A DNA stretch of 64,000 bases from Pholiota molesta (Eukaryota; Basidiomycota; Agaricomycetes; Agaricales; Strophariaceae), in contig JACGCK010000128.1 in NCBI GenBank assembly GCA_014925825.1, positions 62,001 to 126,000 of the forward strand, written 5' to 3'. A program made the position numbers and the translations under genes. How positions within the stretch are numbered: position 1 is the first letter of the stretch; each line of letters starts with the position of its first letter. The notes under the pieces are model-generated. The model did no database searches, was not told where the DNA came from, and saw nothing but the letters and a program-made list of their open reading frames with translations. Below are positions 33,525 through 45,034 of the stretch, piece by piece.

Positions 33525-35007
33525 ATGGCTGCTACGCTTGGATTCCGGGTTTCTCGTGGCGCTTTGACCACGATCGCGCCTCCGTATGCCTTTCCACACT
33601 ATAATCCAAATCGTACATCTGCCTAACATGCTTCCTTAATACCTCCAGGATCCCGCGCGCCTACGAATGGGCGAGCAGGTTCAAAGCCACCCCCGGCCAC
33701 CCACTACTGGACATGTCGCAAGGCGTACCCGGCATCCCGCCCCCTGAAGCCGTGCAATCCGCTTTAGGGGTTGCGGCCTCGTCGCCTTCGAGTTTTGGAT
33801 ACACGCGATGGGATGGCGAGCCGGCGCTGCGGAGGGCGCTCGTAGACGAGATGAAGGTGGTTTATGGAGGAGATTCAGATTTGAACGTGGATGATGTGGC
33901 GTTGACGGCGGGCTGTAATTTGGCGTTCGTGGCGGTTGCGATGAGTATTGTGGATCCTGGAGACGAGGTGATTTTGCCTGTGCCGTGGTGAGTCGCGTTA
34001 TGAGTGCGAATTAACAAATGAGGTGTCCTGATTCTGGATTTTGTGGATAGGTATTTCAACCATCAGTTAGTCTGATTACTTCACTTCGAAGAGCCCTTGG
34101 TCAATATTCGTTTTTCAGGATGACACTCAATTTGCTTGGAGTGAAGGCAGTTCCACTCCGCACTCGATCAGAAGACGGTTTTACGCCTTCTGTTGAACGC
34201 TGTCGCGAACTAATTACCCCCAAAACCAAAGCCATTGTCCTCATTTCGCCAAACAATCCAACAGGAGCGACCTACTCCCCATCGCTTATAGCATCATTCA
34301 CCAGCCTTGCCCGCGAGAAGAGCGTCGCGCTCATCATTGACGAAACCTACCGCGACTTCATCGTCACCGGAGCGCCTCCCCATAGCCTCTTCTCGTCACA
34401 TTCAGCCGACCCATGGCGGAGCACCTTCATCCACCTCTTCTCCTTCTCCAAATCCTACTGTCTTCCCGGACACCGCCTCGGCGCTATCGTAGCCTCGCCC
34501 TCTTTTCTCGCATCCGTGCGCTCTGTGCTCGACACGCTGCAGATCTGCCCCCCGCGCCCGATCCAGCTCGCACTGGCGCCGCTCCTCCCGGGCCTGCGCA
34601 CATTTGTGAAGGAGACGGCGGAGCGCCTGCATGCGAGGCATGTGCTTTTCAAAGAGCGTCTGCCGCCGCGCTGGCGCGTCGGAGCGCAGGGAGGGTATTT
34701 CGCGTTTGTCCGGCACCCGTTTATCGGGGTGAAGGCCGCGGATGTGAGCCGGCGGCTTGCGGAGGAGGTCGGGGTGGTCACTCTGCCGTCGGGATTCTTC
34801 TCGGAGGAGACGAGGACGGATGAGGCGGAGGTTGGTGAGGTTGATGTTGATTGGAGGAACGTGGAGTTGGACAGAGAGGTGGAAGAGGAGGACAGGTGGA
34901 TACGGTTTTCGGTTGCGAATGTGGACGATGAGAAGGTGAAGAAGGTGTGTCAGCGGTTGGGATCGTGCGAGGATGTTTTTGGATGGAGACTTGAGAATAG
35001 TGTGTAA
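33525..35007 (+). CDS. Class I/II PLP-dependent aminotransferase
   Basis: Four exons (33525-33583, 33649-33987, 34051-34065, 34119-35007) give 433 residues. Exon 3 is a 15-nt micro-exon encoding YFNH within the conserved PWYFNHQM. Family marks: LLDMSQGVPGIPPPEAV, a GYTRWDGEPALRRAL substrate segment, ISPNNPTGATYSP, IIDETYRDF, the Schiff-base lysine in FSFSKSYCLPGHRLG, and a C-terminal RFSVAN arginine segment. It is fold-type I and likely transaminates an aromatic or other large amino acid; substrate cannot be fixed by sequence. No targeting signal is obvious. Confidence 0.9.
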
Positions 35008-35589
35008 GGTACGAAATGAACGTCTTAGTTCTAGGGGTTTGCAATTGATTTGTGTAGTTTGGGCAAAGCCTGCAATATTCTACCGCATTTCAGTTTTCCA
35101 AATTATTGCAGTATGCACATGTTGGAGGTAAGTATTCTGGAGAACTTGAAGAGGCGGGCCATTCATTGACAATACGAATTATTCGGCGTATTGTCAAAAG
35201 AAATCATCAAACTGATTATCAGGAGCAAGGATGACAAGCAGACAAATGTTCATTGAAGATGTTGCAAAGCAAAGTTGACGTTGACTGGGGAAAGATTAGA
35301 TTGATAGAAATAGACGAACGGCCGGGGCCGCGATAGAAGTCCGCTTGGCGTGCACACAACGCTAACACACACTTCGACTCGTACCATTTACTGCGACACA
35401 AGGGCGAATTCTGGACAAACCTTGACAAGGTTTGGTTGCGTTATTTAGAGTGTTCACTGTCTGCTGGCTGCTGAGGTGTGTTATTCCTCGCATTACTTGT
35501 CCTGATGTACTGACATCCTGACAAGCGCTCCTAGATTTTGCACACGTCATCTACTGTGGAACAGCACATCCGCCTATTGTGCAGTCAGT
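35008..35589. other. Intergenic region with a hairpin
   Basis: 582 bases between the aminotransferase stop and the F-box gene start. It contains the perfect inverted repeat at 35166-35197. No gene seen. Confidence 0.5.
35166..35197. repeat. Perfect 11-bp inverted repeat (hairpin)
   Basis: ttgacaatacg, a 10-base spacer, then cgtattgtcaa. It lies about 160 bp after the aminotransferase stop. It could form a stem in RNA or be a factor site; the meaning is unknown. Confidence 0.7.
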
Positions 35590-37101
35590 ATGGCCGATAT
35601 GGATGAATCTGTCAGGCTTGCGATTATGGAAGCACTAGAACAACAGCTCCGGGAACGAGAGGCGAACCTTGTTGAACTGCGAAACAAAGTGCACCAGTTC
35701 AACATGCAAGCAATCCGCATCCGTGTCCAGTTTACTGACTGCCTACCCCCGGAAATTGTGGCAGAGATCTTCGAATTTTGCATACCCGACGTCAATTATG
35801 TGTCATCGAAATACAAGCTATCTGCTCCGTTGGTCCTTTCGGCCGTCTGCAGGAGTTGGCGAGACATAGCACATTCAACGCCTCGACTCTGGAACGTCCT
35901 TCCTCTTTATCTTCGGGATTCGGACTCTGGTCCGTTACCTGGTCCCCTCCTCGTCAAAGAGTGGATAGGCCGTGCAGGCCAGCTTCCGCTCTCAATATAT
36001 TTCTCCGTATTCGAAGCTCTTGATGGTCCAGAGAATTTGGGTGTTGCTGTCCAGATAATCAATGTCTTCAACCAATACTCTATTCGCTGGCGAGATCTCA
36101 AGTACGGAGGTCCGCCGTCACTGCTCTCCCACTTTTCGAGCGACATGCAAGGCCTTCCCCAATTGCGCAGCCTTAGCCTTGAGACTCGGAGTCGGGGACC
36201 TGATCAAGGCATAACGACATACGACGAACCACTCAAGCTACGTCCTAAAAAACTTAAGGCGCTTACGATTCTTGCAATTATTCCCCACACGTTGGACTTT
36301 GACTGGTGTCACCTCACGCAACTAGATATATCATTTGTCGCACTTGCCGATTACTTCGAGGTTCTCCGTAGAGCACCCCTCCTCACAAAATGCTCGTTTA
36401 GATGGGAAGCTACACACTATACAACGCGTCACGAACTCCCACCAAAATCCATTGTATGCTCCGGCATCAGGAGTCTTTATATCAGTGCTCCTCTATATGA
36501 GAAGATTATTGAACGTTTGATATGTCCTTCGTTGAAGGATCTCAAGCTCCTGAAATTTTATAACAGAACGGTCGAAATGCCCCTCATTGTCGATTTCCTC
36601 CGAAAATCCGGCTGTTCTTTGGAGGTTCTATCGCTTGAGGACAAGGTGAATTTATCTCAATCGCACATGGCCTTATTATGTCAAGCAATACCAAGCCTGC
36701 AGATCCTGCATCTAGAATTATCGCTAGCTTCAGCACCAAGTCATTTCCTGAAGCTCCTCGCAGCGCTTGCGACTATTGATGGACAAATAACACCTCAGTA
36801 TCTTCCCTCCCTTTCTTCCCTATACTTTGCCCAGGACACGTTCTACGATTGGAAAATACTCCCTGATGTTTTTGGTACTTCCGCCCTACGTCCAACTGAA
36901 CGCCATAGACATGCGCTCAAGAAGGTCAAAATCAGACTCACGGCACTACATGGGAGTCACATCAATTCAGGCCGACAAGTAATTTATGATATTGAAGAAG
37001 AGACGCTGAAGAGAATGAACTGGTTGGGAGAGTCGGATGTGTTGTGGGATTTGGATGATACTATACGATTTCGACGAGTCATTCGTACCTCGGATCAGTG
37101 A
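35590..37101 (+). CDS. F-box protein with LRR-like C-terminus
   Basis: A single uninterrupted frame of 503 residues. It begins with a short coiled-coil (ALEQQLREREANLVELRNKV), then a fungal F-box (CLPPEIVAEIFEFCIPD ... VLSAVCRSWRDIAHSTPRLW, about residues 52-100), followed by leucine-rich irregular repeats to the end. Such proteins are substrate receptors of SCF ubiquitin ligases and are strongly expanded in Agaricomycetes. Substrate unknown. The C-terminal half is similar to the next frame (37218-38255), showing a tandem duplication. Confidence 0.85.
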   Translation: MADMDESVRLAIMEALEQQLREREANLVELRNKVHQFNMQAIRIRVQFTDCLPPEIVAEIFEFCIPDVNYVSSKYKLSAPLVLSAVCRSWRDIAHSTPRLWNVLPLYLRDSDSGPLPGPLLVKEWIGRAGQLPLSIYFSVFEALDGPENLGVAVQIINVFNQYSIRWRDLKYGGPPSLLSHFSSDMQGLPQLRSLSLETRSRGPDQGITTYDEPLKLRPKKLKALTILAIIPHTLDFDWCHLTQLDISFVALADYFEVLRRAPLLTKCSFRWEATHYTTRHELPPKSIVCSGIRSLYISAPLYEKIIERLICPSLKDLKLLKFYNRTVEMPLIVDFLRKSGCSLEVLSLEDKVNLSQSHMALLCQAIPSLQILHLELSLASAPSHFLKLLAALATIDGQITPQYLPSLSSLYFAQDTFYDWKILPDVFGTSALRPTERHRHALKKVKIRLTALHGSHINSGRQVIYDIEEETLKRMNWLGESDVLWDLDDTIRFRRVIRTSDQ

Positions 37102-37217
37102 TGAGCAGAGTTCGCTGGATAGTTGTTTCACAACTCAGTGTATATTGCATACCAGTATGAAGAGACAACGGGTGGTGGTGTTGACAACGAGGTTCGAGTT
37201 GAAATTGAAATTATTGA

Positions 37218-38255
37218 GTTGAAAGCTGGCGTCATCGCTGGGTGAAACTCCAGTACGATGGTCCCTTACATCTGGCAGCAAACTTCCTAGGAGATCTTCC
37301 GCGCTTACACACTCTCCACCTATTCAGCCCTGGCCGTTTCTGGGGAGAACCCGAAGTCGCGTTCAGGCTGAATGCCCCAAAGCTACATACGATGATGCTA
37401 GTTGGGCACGTTTTCAGTAGAATACAACTCGATTGGCATACCGTCAGGAAAGTCGAAATGGAATTAGCCACTCTCACCGAATGCATAGAGCTCCTCAACC
37501 AAGCGCCTCATCTGGCGCATTGTGTCTTGGGACCACTCCGCCGCGAGGCAGACTTTGACGCATTCCCCCCACATCCCATCCGGATTGTCCTCCCCGCAAT
37601 GGACCATCTCGTGATGTGTGCTCCCCTGCATGAGGGGATCTTGAGCCGCGTAATGATGCCCTCTTTAAAGACTTTGGTGCTCGATTATACCGGCGGACAC
37701 TTCGATCTGCCCCTTCTCCTCGACTTTTTACGGGAGTCGAACTGTTCATTGGACACCTTATCCCTTTCGTACGTAAATCTATCTGAATCGGATATCGTTG
37801 CAGTGTGCGAGAAGGTACCCACGTTGAAGTCTCTTTACTTGAAATTGGAAGACGCATCGTCGCCAAAAGGCATCTTGGCATGCCTCGCAGAGTTATCTAC
37901 CGTTGATGGGAAATCGGAGCCCCGATATCTTCCCCACCTCACTTGGCTCAATTTGGCCTATGATGCATTTGATGATTGGAATATGCTCCCTGATATATTC
38001 GCTGCTTCGCCTTCTGACACCAAACACCAGAGAGAACACTGCAGGCCCGCCCTCCAAACCATCATCATGACCGTATTTCCACAAGCGACGATGGACGATA
38101 AGGTGTTGGTGTATAAGATTGGCGAAGAGACATTGATGAGGATCCTGCGGTTAAGGGAGGCGGGTGTGAAGTGGAAGATATGGTTTGGTCAAAATAGAAT
38201 TGACATGCTTCGCCTTGCAATTGAGGGTTATGGTATACCATACGTGTATGAATGA
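37218..38255 (+). pseudogene. Headless tandem copy of the F-box gene
   Basis: The open frame begins after a stop at 37215 and is related to the upstream gene from SWRHRWVKLQYDGP onward (compare SIRWRDLKYGGP). It ends YGIPYVYE. The F-box and about 175 N-terminal residues are missing, and no in-frame ATG precedes the conserved part, although the remaining 340 residues have no stop or frameshift. Matching blocks include LPLLLDFLRESNCSLDTLSL and GKSEPRYLPHLTWLNLAYDA. Either a recent truncated duplicate, or a 3' exon reached by splicing from the gene upstream, 140 bp away. Confidence 0.7.
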
Positions 38256-38321
38256 TACAAGTTACAGTCGCGACTCCCGATATGTATTATGAACATCCTC
38301 TTATAAAATATAGTTATGTTT

Positions 38322-39787
38322 TCAAGCATACTTCTTCACGTCGTCCGCAGAAGGTCCGGCGGGTTCGTCCGATGCTGCAAGGTTGCATTGGTGGAACGCG
38401 CGGACTTGATCAGGCTTGAATGCGCCGACGACGGTGTGCAGAACGCCGCGGTTGTGGAACAAGACAAAATCGTTTTCTCGCCTGCAAAGATAAGCTTTGT
38501 TAACTTTGAGGTCAGTAATTCAATAAAAAAAGGGACTTGCCAGTCATGGGGGTAAACAAGCTGAGAAAAATTATGATCAATTGAGTCCTTGGTCAAAAAA
38601 TTAGACAAACGCACCTCGGGTGCGATTCCAGGCCTTTGCATCTGATAGAGGAGTCCTCTAACTTCTTTGAGATCAGTGATATGAGCACCATCCGGATACA
38701 GAGCACCCTCGCGACTAGCGCCTTCAGGTAGCGGGTCGATAATCAGCTCACGCGCACCGCAAGGATGAACCTCGAAGTGCAGCCCTCCAGTGACGGGATT
38801 CTTCCAGAGCTATAAATAGATCAGCCCTGTAGCGCTCCTCCTGAACCGAACAGCACGCACCACCGGGAAGACCTTCACTTTCGCCTCGTTCCACTCCGGG
38901 AGCTCGTCGAGCGGCAGCTCCAGCCCCTCCGACTCGATCCCGAGGCCGGTGGACATCGCGTGCGCCGGGGCCATCCACACATACGGGTGCGGCGCATACC
39001 GCACCCGCGCGCGCACCGCGACGCTCTTCAGCGCCCGCGGCAGGATCTCGAACATCGTGCGCCCCGACACGAACGCCGTCGTCCCGAGCGGCACGGCGAG
39101 CGCGTCCCCGGTGCCGTCGTCGTACCGGCACACCTGCGCCGCGCCGGCGGGCACGGTGAGCCCGTAGAGCGTGGTCACCCTGGGCGGGTTCAGGTCGTAG
39201 AGCGCGGCGTCGATGTGCCAGCGGTAGAAGCGGGTCTCGCCGCGCGCGGCGTCTTCGGGGGAGACGACGGTCTTGTGGAAGGTGGTGTGGCTGGGGTGCT
39301 TGAGGCGCGCCTCGGCGAGGCCCTCGTGGTTGTAGACGGTGCCGTTGCCGATGAGCTGCACCTGCGGGACGGAGGGGATGGTCTTGAGGTCGGGGTGCAG
39401 GATGGACTTCTTGGTCTCGCCCGTCTTGTTGTTTCCGTGGCCGTAGCTCTCGGATTGGGGATCGAATGCCTGCAGCCTGCGTTGGTGTTTGAAGGATAAG
39501 ATGTCCACAATGTGCGTACCTTGGTGAGGGCATATTGCTGCACAGGGGTAACCTTTGCGTCTCTAAATAAGAGTGCACCATGCTACTCATTGGCGTTATG
39601 AGACGAGACGATGCATGACATAGATACTGTTGTGATAACGTACCTTGTACAGCGCCTCTTCGATCTCCTTGAACTGTTCAGGGGTGAATTCCGCAGGATT
39701 GACTCCCTTGACCTCTCTACCAAAGTCAGCAAACTTTGAAGCGTCGGCTGATGCGGGCAGAGGAAGAGGAATTAGTTCGATAGCCAT
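38322..39787 (-). CDS. xanA: Fe(II)/2-oxoglutarate dioxygenase, XanA-like (xanthine)
   Basis: Minus-strand gene of about five exons from MAIELIPLPLPASADASKFA (39787) to DDVKKYA (38322), TauD/TfdA superfamily. The metal triad is visible as FYRWHIDAALYDLNPP (HxD) and the distal His in FHNRGVLHTVVG; the 2-oxoglutarate-binding Arg is probably in VRAFHQCNLA. Two segments (GHGNNKTGETKKSILHPDLK and QLIGNGTVYNHEGL...HPSHTTFHKTV) match what I recall of fungal xanthine dioxygenase XanA rather than yeast taurine/sulfonate Jlp1. XanA converts xanthine to uric acid without a molybdenum hydroxylase, allowing purines to serve as nitrogen source. The specific substrate is an inference from remembered motifs; the superfamily is certain. 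Confidence 0.75.
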
Positions 39788-40439
39788 TGATATCTACGTA
39801 TCAGTCGATGGGGAGGAAGCTTAAGTGCGAGCAAGATCCGCATCATACCGTGGATGTTAGCTATTTATTGTGCAGTGGCATAGATTAGATGCCGCATGCA
39901 CTCCATATGTCATCGACAGCGGAGATCTAGAAATGAATCAGCTATCGTCACGAGGAAGATAACAGAGCCCAAATACCTGGGCGTCAAATCTTAGTCTTCA
40001 AGCCGCCGAGCCCAGATTCTACTTTTACGTTTGATAAGAGTCCAGACGCGAAGCTCTTATCATCTGGCTGACCAGAAAGGCGACCATAATCTTATTTTAC
40101 ACTCCATCTCAGTGTCTTTCCGACTCTCAAAGCACTTGCTCAAGACACAACTCAATGACATTTACATCGCGCTCAACATTAGTATCAAAGTCGCATACTC
40201 ATGCTCTGGGACCAGGAAGCCTGCGCAAGGCGCACGAGCGCATCATCAAAATAAAGATAACGCGGGCGGGACTTGCGTATTATGTGCGAATAGTCGATTC
40301 ACACTGGTTCATACAGTTCATGGATTTTTGGCGGGGATGCATATGCATAGAGCGATATAATGGGTGACATACAAGCATCCTGCATGCCGGAAGCGTGATG
40401 GAAACAAAGCAGAGGGAAAAAGCGTAGATCGTATTCCAT
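39788..40439. other. Intergenic region
   Basis: 652 bases between the dioxygenase start (-) and the RPL21 stop (-). It contains the dioxygenase promoter and the RPL21 3' UTR. Short frames only. Confidence 0.5.
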
Positions 40440-41100
40440 CTAGATTGTTGTCTCGTAAGGAACAGGAACGATCGTCTGGGGAGCGTTCTGGGCGGTGGAA
40501 ACGGTGCGAGATTCCCGGGGGAGGGCGGGGATGCGGCGGAGGTTGATGCGCTCTGAACAACATGAATAGATCCGTAAGAATCATAATCCCAGAGGAATCT
40601 GCGATATAGCGACTCACCGCCCTTCTCCTTTGCAATAACATGCGCCTCGTGGTTAGCCTTCACTCGGTCCAAGAACTCCTGACGGCATTTTGAGTGACGG
40701 ACGTGCTCGACGCGGAGGTTCACTCGCTTCTCGATGTAGCGGTTACCGACAACCTTGTAAACGATGACGCCGACGGCGCTGGGGGTGACGTTGTAGACGA
40801 TTCCGGTACGTCTACAGACATTCAACATCTGTTGTTAGGCATACAATAAAAGAAGGATTGACTGGAAACATACCCATGGTAGTATTTGTGGGGCATACCC
40901 TTTTGCTGAGCGGCATTGGCCTTGATGTCAACGATGTCTCCCACATGGTAGTTGATCAAGAAGGTGGACAGCTTGACGGGGCCGTGGTCTGCACAAGGTC
41001 AGAGGTCCGCACTCCTGAATCAAGAAACTTTGGGCGTACCCTTAAACCCCCGCTTGAACATGTGGCGCGTACGCGCGCGGTAACCAAAGGAGTGCGGCAT
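40440..41100 (-). CDS. RPL21: 60S ribosomal protein L21 (eL21)
   Basis: Four or so exons on the minus strand. Start at 41100: MPHSFGYRARTRHMFKRGFK, the hallmark eL21 N-terminus. Then GPVKLSTFLINYHVGDIVDI, KANAAQQKGMPHKYYHG, RTGIVYNVTPSAVGVIVYKV, RYIEKRVNLRVEHVRHSKC, and the last exon INLRRIPALPRES ending at 40440. The protein is about 160 residues, the normal size, and a structural component of the large subunit. It is divergent from RPS9, with 277 bp between start codons. Confidence 0.95.
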
Positions 41101-41377
41101 CTTGAGGACTGCGCGTCGGACAGATCATCAGCATGGTCGGCGGCGGCGACGACGGGGAGCATACGTACATCAGGCGTTGGCGATGTCCTATACGATGTCC
41201 AGAGCAAGCAGAATTGGGTGTGGCCCGGCAAATTCCGGGTGGCTGGCGGGGTGCTGTATAGTTGCGGCTGTGCTGAGCCTATTCTATTTGTCCTTCTTTG
41301 GCTGGCCCACCCAATTGGAAGCGTCGAGCTCGTTTTCCGCCGAATCCACATCATCAAGACCCCTCGTCGCCGCCAAC
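41101..41377. promoter_or_regulatory. Bidirectional ribosomal-protein promoter RPL21 / RPS9
   Basis: 277 bases separate the two divergent ribosomal-protein start codons, so the genes must share a promoter region. No canonical Rap1/Fhl1-like site is claimed. Confidence 0.7.
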
Positions 41378-42223
41378 ATGCCCAGGTAATGTCCTCGTCG
41401 TCGTTCGCAGTGCTTAGCGTATTAATGGCTGTTACAGGGCCCCGAGGAACCACAGCAAGACGTGAGTCTGATATAACTTTCTTCAAGATCCACACTATGT
41501 GGAGGGTGTAGCAGTTGTGCTGACAAGCCAATGCTCCCCATGTTACTTTGTAACTCTATAGCTACAAGGTCCCCCGTCGTCCTTTTGAGTCGGCGCGCCT
41601 CGATGCTGAACTGAAGGTATGGCGCACCCAATCCCATTTTCTCAGGCTTTATCTCATACACGGGATGCTAGCTCGCCGGAGAATACGGTCTCCGCAACAA
41701 GCGCGAGATCTGGCGCATTGCCCTTATCCTTTCCAAGATCCGTCGTGCCGCCCGTGAGCTTCTCAAGCTCGATGCCAAGGACCCCAAGCGTCTCTTCGAG
41801 GGTAACGCCCTTATCCGCCGTCTCGTGCGCATCGGTGTGCTCGACGAGACCCGCATGCGTCTCGATTACGTGCTTGCCCTGAAGATCGAGGATTTCTTGG
41901 AGCGCAGGCTGCAAACCCAAGTGTTCAAGATCGGTTTGGCTAAGAGCATCCACCACGCCCGTGTCCTAATCAGGCAAAGGCACATCCGGTGCGTAGCTAT
42001 CTTTTCTGCTCATTTTCATCTGCTGATTTTGTGTTCTGCCGCCAGTGTTGGCAAGCAAATGGTCAACGTCCCATCGTTCGTCGTTCGTCTCGACTCCCAA
42101 AAGCACATTGACTTCGCCCCCACCTCTCCCTACGGAGGAGGCCGTCCCGGACGTGTCAAGCGCAAGCGTGCCGCCGCTGCCGCCAAGAAGGAGGAGGGCG
42201 GTGACGAAGAGGATGAAGAGTAA
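41378..42223 (+). CDS. RPS9: 40S ribosomal protein S9 (uS4)
   Basis: Five exons (41378-41385, 41438-41461, 41562-41616, 41672-41988, 42046-42223) give 193 residues. The first coding exon has only 8 nt (ATG CCC AG) and the second 24 nt. Motifs: [43 protein letters not shown], the S4 domain around [20 protein letters not shown] and [20 protein letters not shown], and an acidic tail [10 protein letters not shown]. It binds 18S rRNA early in small-subunit assembly and matters for decoding accuracy. Confidence 0.95.
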
Positions 42224-42405
42224 ATTAGTCGCTATCCACTCATCACACTCTCATCTCCTTGTTGTACTGTATGCCATCGATTCTATGCTATCATGCTGCA
42301 TGCTTCTCCATTCCTTTTCGAGGATTATTTTTTTATTACATTTGAATCGGTGTCTAAACTATCCTACTTGCCAAATTGTTTCCAGAACAATTTGAGTGCT
42401 ATGCT

Positions 42406-45034
42406 TTAGTGCGGACCTTTGGCAGGTTCAAAGACGGGGAGAGGGTGTGCTTCTGTGTTCAACACATACCCTGAAAATCATACATGTTAATGCTTTGATC
42501 TGCGACATGAAGGAACGACTCACGATCCAGAGGTATCACGTCAGAACTTGCAAATAAGAGATACAGATACTTCAGTGTCTCGCTCTAAAAATCCCATTAG
42601 CTACAAAACCCCAACGCCAGCAAGGACAAACGCACCAAGAAGAACGTCTCCATCTTATCCTCCAGGCGCGCTGGATTCTCGTCGACGTTGATGATCGTCG
42701 CGTACCCGCCGCCCTCGACGCGGCAGTGCCTCTCGATGGCCTGGAATATCCGCCAGCCGTGGTCGCGGTAGAGCTGGTCGCCCGTGAGGCGGTACGCGAG
42801 GAAGAGCGACTCGACGGTTTCGGGGCGCAGCATGTAGCGCGCGTCGTAGGGCGGGAATTCGCCGATTCTGGGGCAAGGCGTTAGGTGAGCGAGGGGGTGG
42901 GGGAAGGGAGTATCAAGCGGGTGGACAGCTTACGCAGCGCCTTTGATGTACCAATCCGGGGGTGCGTTCGGCAGGACGTCCATCCCGTCGCTGGGCACTC
43001 TGAAGTAGACGATTTCAGGCGATAGCCCGCTATATAAGGATCCGTCAGTCAGTCAGCGTCCTCTGCTCGCGGCACATGTTACTTTGGGACGAACGCACGT
43101 TGCGGTATCATGCGTATTCATGCACGTCTTGACAAGCTCCACGCCCGTCTGCCAATCGCGCTTGCCCCTCTCAGAAGCTCTTCCGGTCGCGGGGGCACGG
43201 AGACGGCTGCGTCAGTGCGCCGGTGCGTGTGGCGCCCAGCATGAGAGAACCGCCGAGGAAGCAGACGAGGTGGTCTTGCTTCGGTGTGAGGCGCCATACC
43301 CTTTGGGTTGATGCGTGTCAGTGTCATGATAGTAGGTCTGGTAAAGCGCGCTTACAGTTCGCCCTGTGGTCCGTTTTCGGCGACGAGCTCGGATGTATAG
43401 GTCATTTTGTTGCCCATGCTCTTTTGGACGAGGTGGTTGTGGATACCGTCCATGGCGTCGTCGTACATCTGGTGATGGGTTAGTTTGGAGTGTATAAGGT
43501 GTGGGATGTTACTGCCTCACGATAAATGTCTTCCGAATTATTCTGATACGTTGATTAATGAATAAATTCCGGCCAAAGAAATTTGAGGATCTGCTTACAG
43601 TTTGGAGATATTGTTTTCTATTCAAGTGACGGAAGTTAGAATGCTGCACCTGAAGATATACATTAGACTTACAGGAGGTATTCGTAGAACGAGTCGCCAC
43701 GGAGCCAAGACGAATAGTAGACGTCTCGTATTGTCCGTTGTCGATGCTGTAAATCCTAAGTAAAGAAGTGGTCGAGAAAGAAAGTCAGAGTACTGACTTC
43801 ATGAATATAGAAGCCAATCCATGGGGAAGACGAGCGCGCTTGATAACTTGCATGACCTGCACTGAACTGAGCAATATGGCCATTGCCAAAACCCAATTTG
43901 AACGCACTTTAACAACCGCCTTCCAATAATCCTCGTTCCGGTTAGGTAGCTCAGATATCGGAACTCCAATTGGAGGGTTCCGATCTCGGCAATGCTGGAC
44001 AGCCCCGGAAAGTCGTCGGTGTGGTACCCCTTCTGCTGCGCGAGGTTGATCACAGGCAGTGGTATGCCGAGGTCCGTTTCGAATGCAGGCATCATCCGGT
44101 CCGCGAGGTCGATGGCCTTCTCGAGATACAGAGAATCATTTCCTGAAAGGTGGTATGTGGACAGTAGGCCGCCGAGTACCCGAATTGTCGTCTAACCAGC
44201 CCGGTGAGCTGGCAAAAGGGTCTCAAATTGTATGGAACGTACCTCGAATGTGCTGAACCTATCATCTCGGTCGAATGTGAGCTTCTCCGCAACCCACTTT
44301 CTCGCGCGTATGTATTCGTCTTGGAGGCCCATTATTTGCATGGTGTCCAGCACATCGACAACCATGTACCCTATGCCTCCCGCTTCTGTGAGGTTTGAGC
44401 CTCTTTTGTCGATGGGGTGATATTCATCGTCGCCCATAGCGTCTCGTTCTGGAGAAACAGGATCCTCGTTAGCCGCCATAATCCTGCGCTGCCAATAGAC
44501 CTCACCATATGCATGCCATGAATGCTACGCATAACGTCAATCCCAAGGTTCTTTCTGGCACTAGTAGATTATAACGAACCTTGAAAGCTGAGACGATAGC
44601 GTTGCGTTTTGGAACATCCGCTGGAAGGAATGTTTTGGGAGACTGATGAGCTACCGGAGCTGCATCATAGTGGTCCGAAAACCCAATCCACTCGTCAATA
44701 AAGGATGCAACGATTGCAGGATTCTAAATGTAATAGAGCAAATTTAACTCCCCGCCCACGGAAGCTCAGAGAGTACGCACCAAATATAGATATACAGCAA
44801 TAGAGAGTAATACAGGTATCCAAAGGATCGTTGACGACAATGAAGAGGTTGGACTGCCAGCGTTCGCGCCCTACGCCATGTTAAGAATAGACAATTATGA
44901 TGATGAGAGCCTTGTTCCCTTCGGGGTGACATTGACACGGAATGACAGACCTCTTTTCGTTTTTTCTGGGTATCGGTGGCCTTGTTTGTAGGAGGATCCT
45001 TCCTCAACTTCCTGCGCTGGCGAGAATCACTCAT
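42406..45034 (-). CDS. Class I alpha-1,2-mannosidase (GH47), type II membrane
   Basis: Many short exons. Start at 45034 (MSDSRQRRKLRKDPP), a basic cytosolic tail, then one membrane helix (TILWIPVLLSIAVYLYL) and a lumenal catalytic domain: HSWHAYGEVYW-like entry, FETTIRVLGGLLSTYHLSGN, TDDFPGLSSIAEIGTLQLEF, LVCFLGGSLMLGAT, YMLRPETVESLFLAYRLTGD, and the calcium-binding Thr in YVLNTEAHPLPVF near the end. These carry the conserved acidic residues of GH47. The family trims Man9GlcNAc2 in the ER or Golgi during N-glycan maturation and glycoprotein quality control. Exon borders in 43.3-44.1 kb are approximate. Divergent from the RNA-repair fusion gene. Confidence 0.88.
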
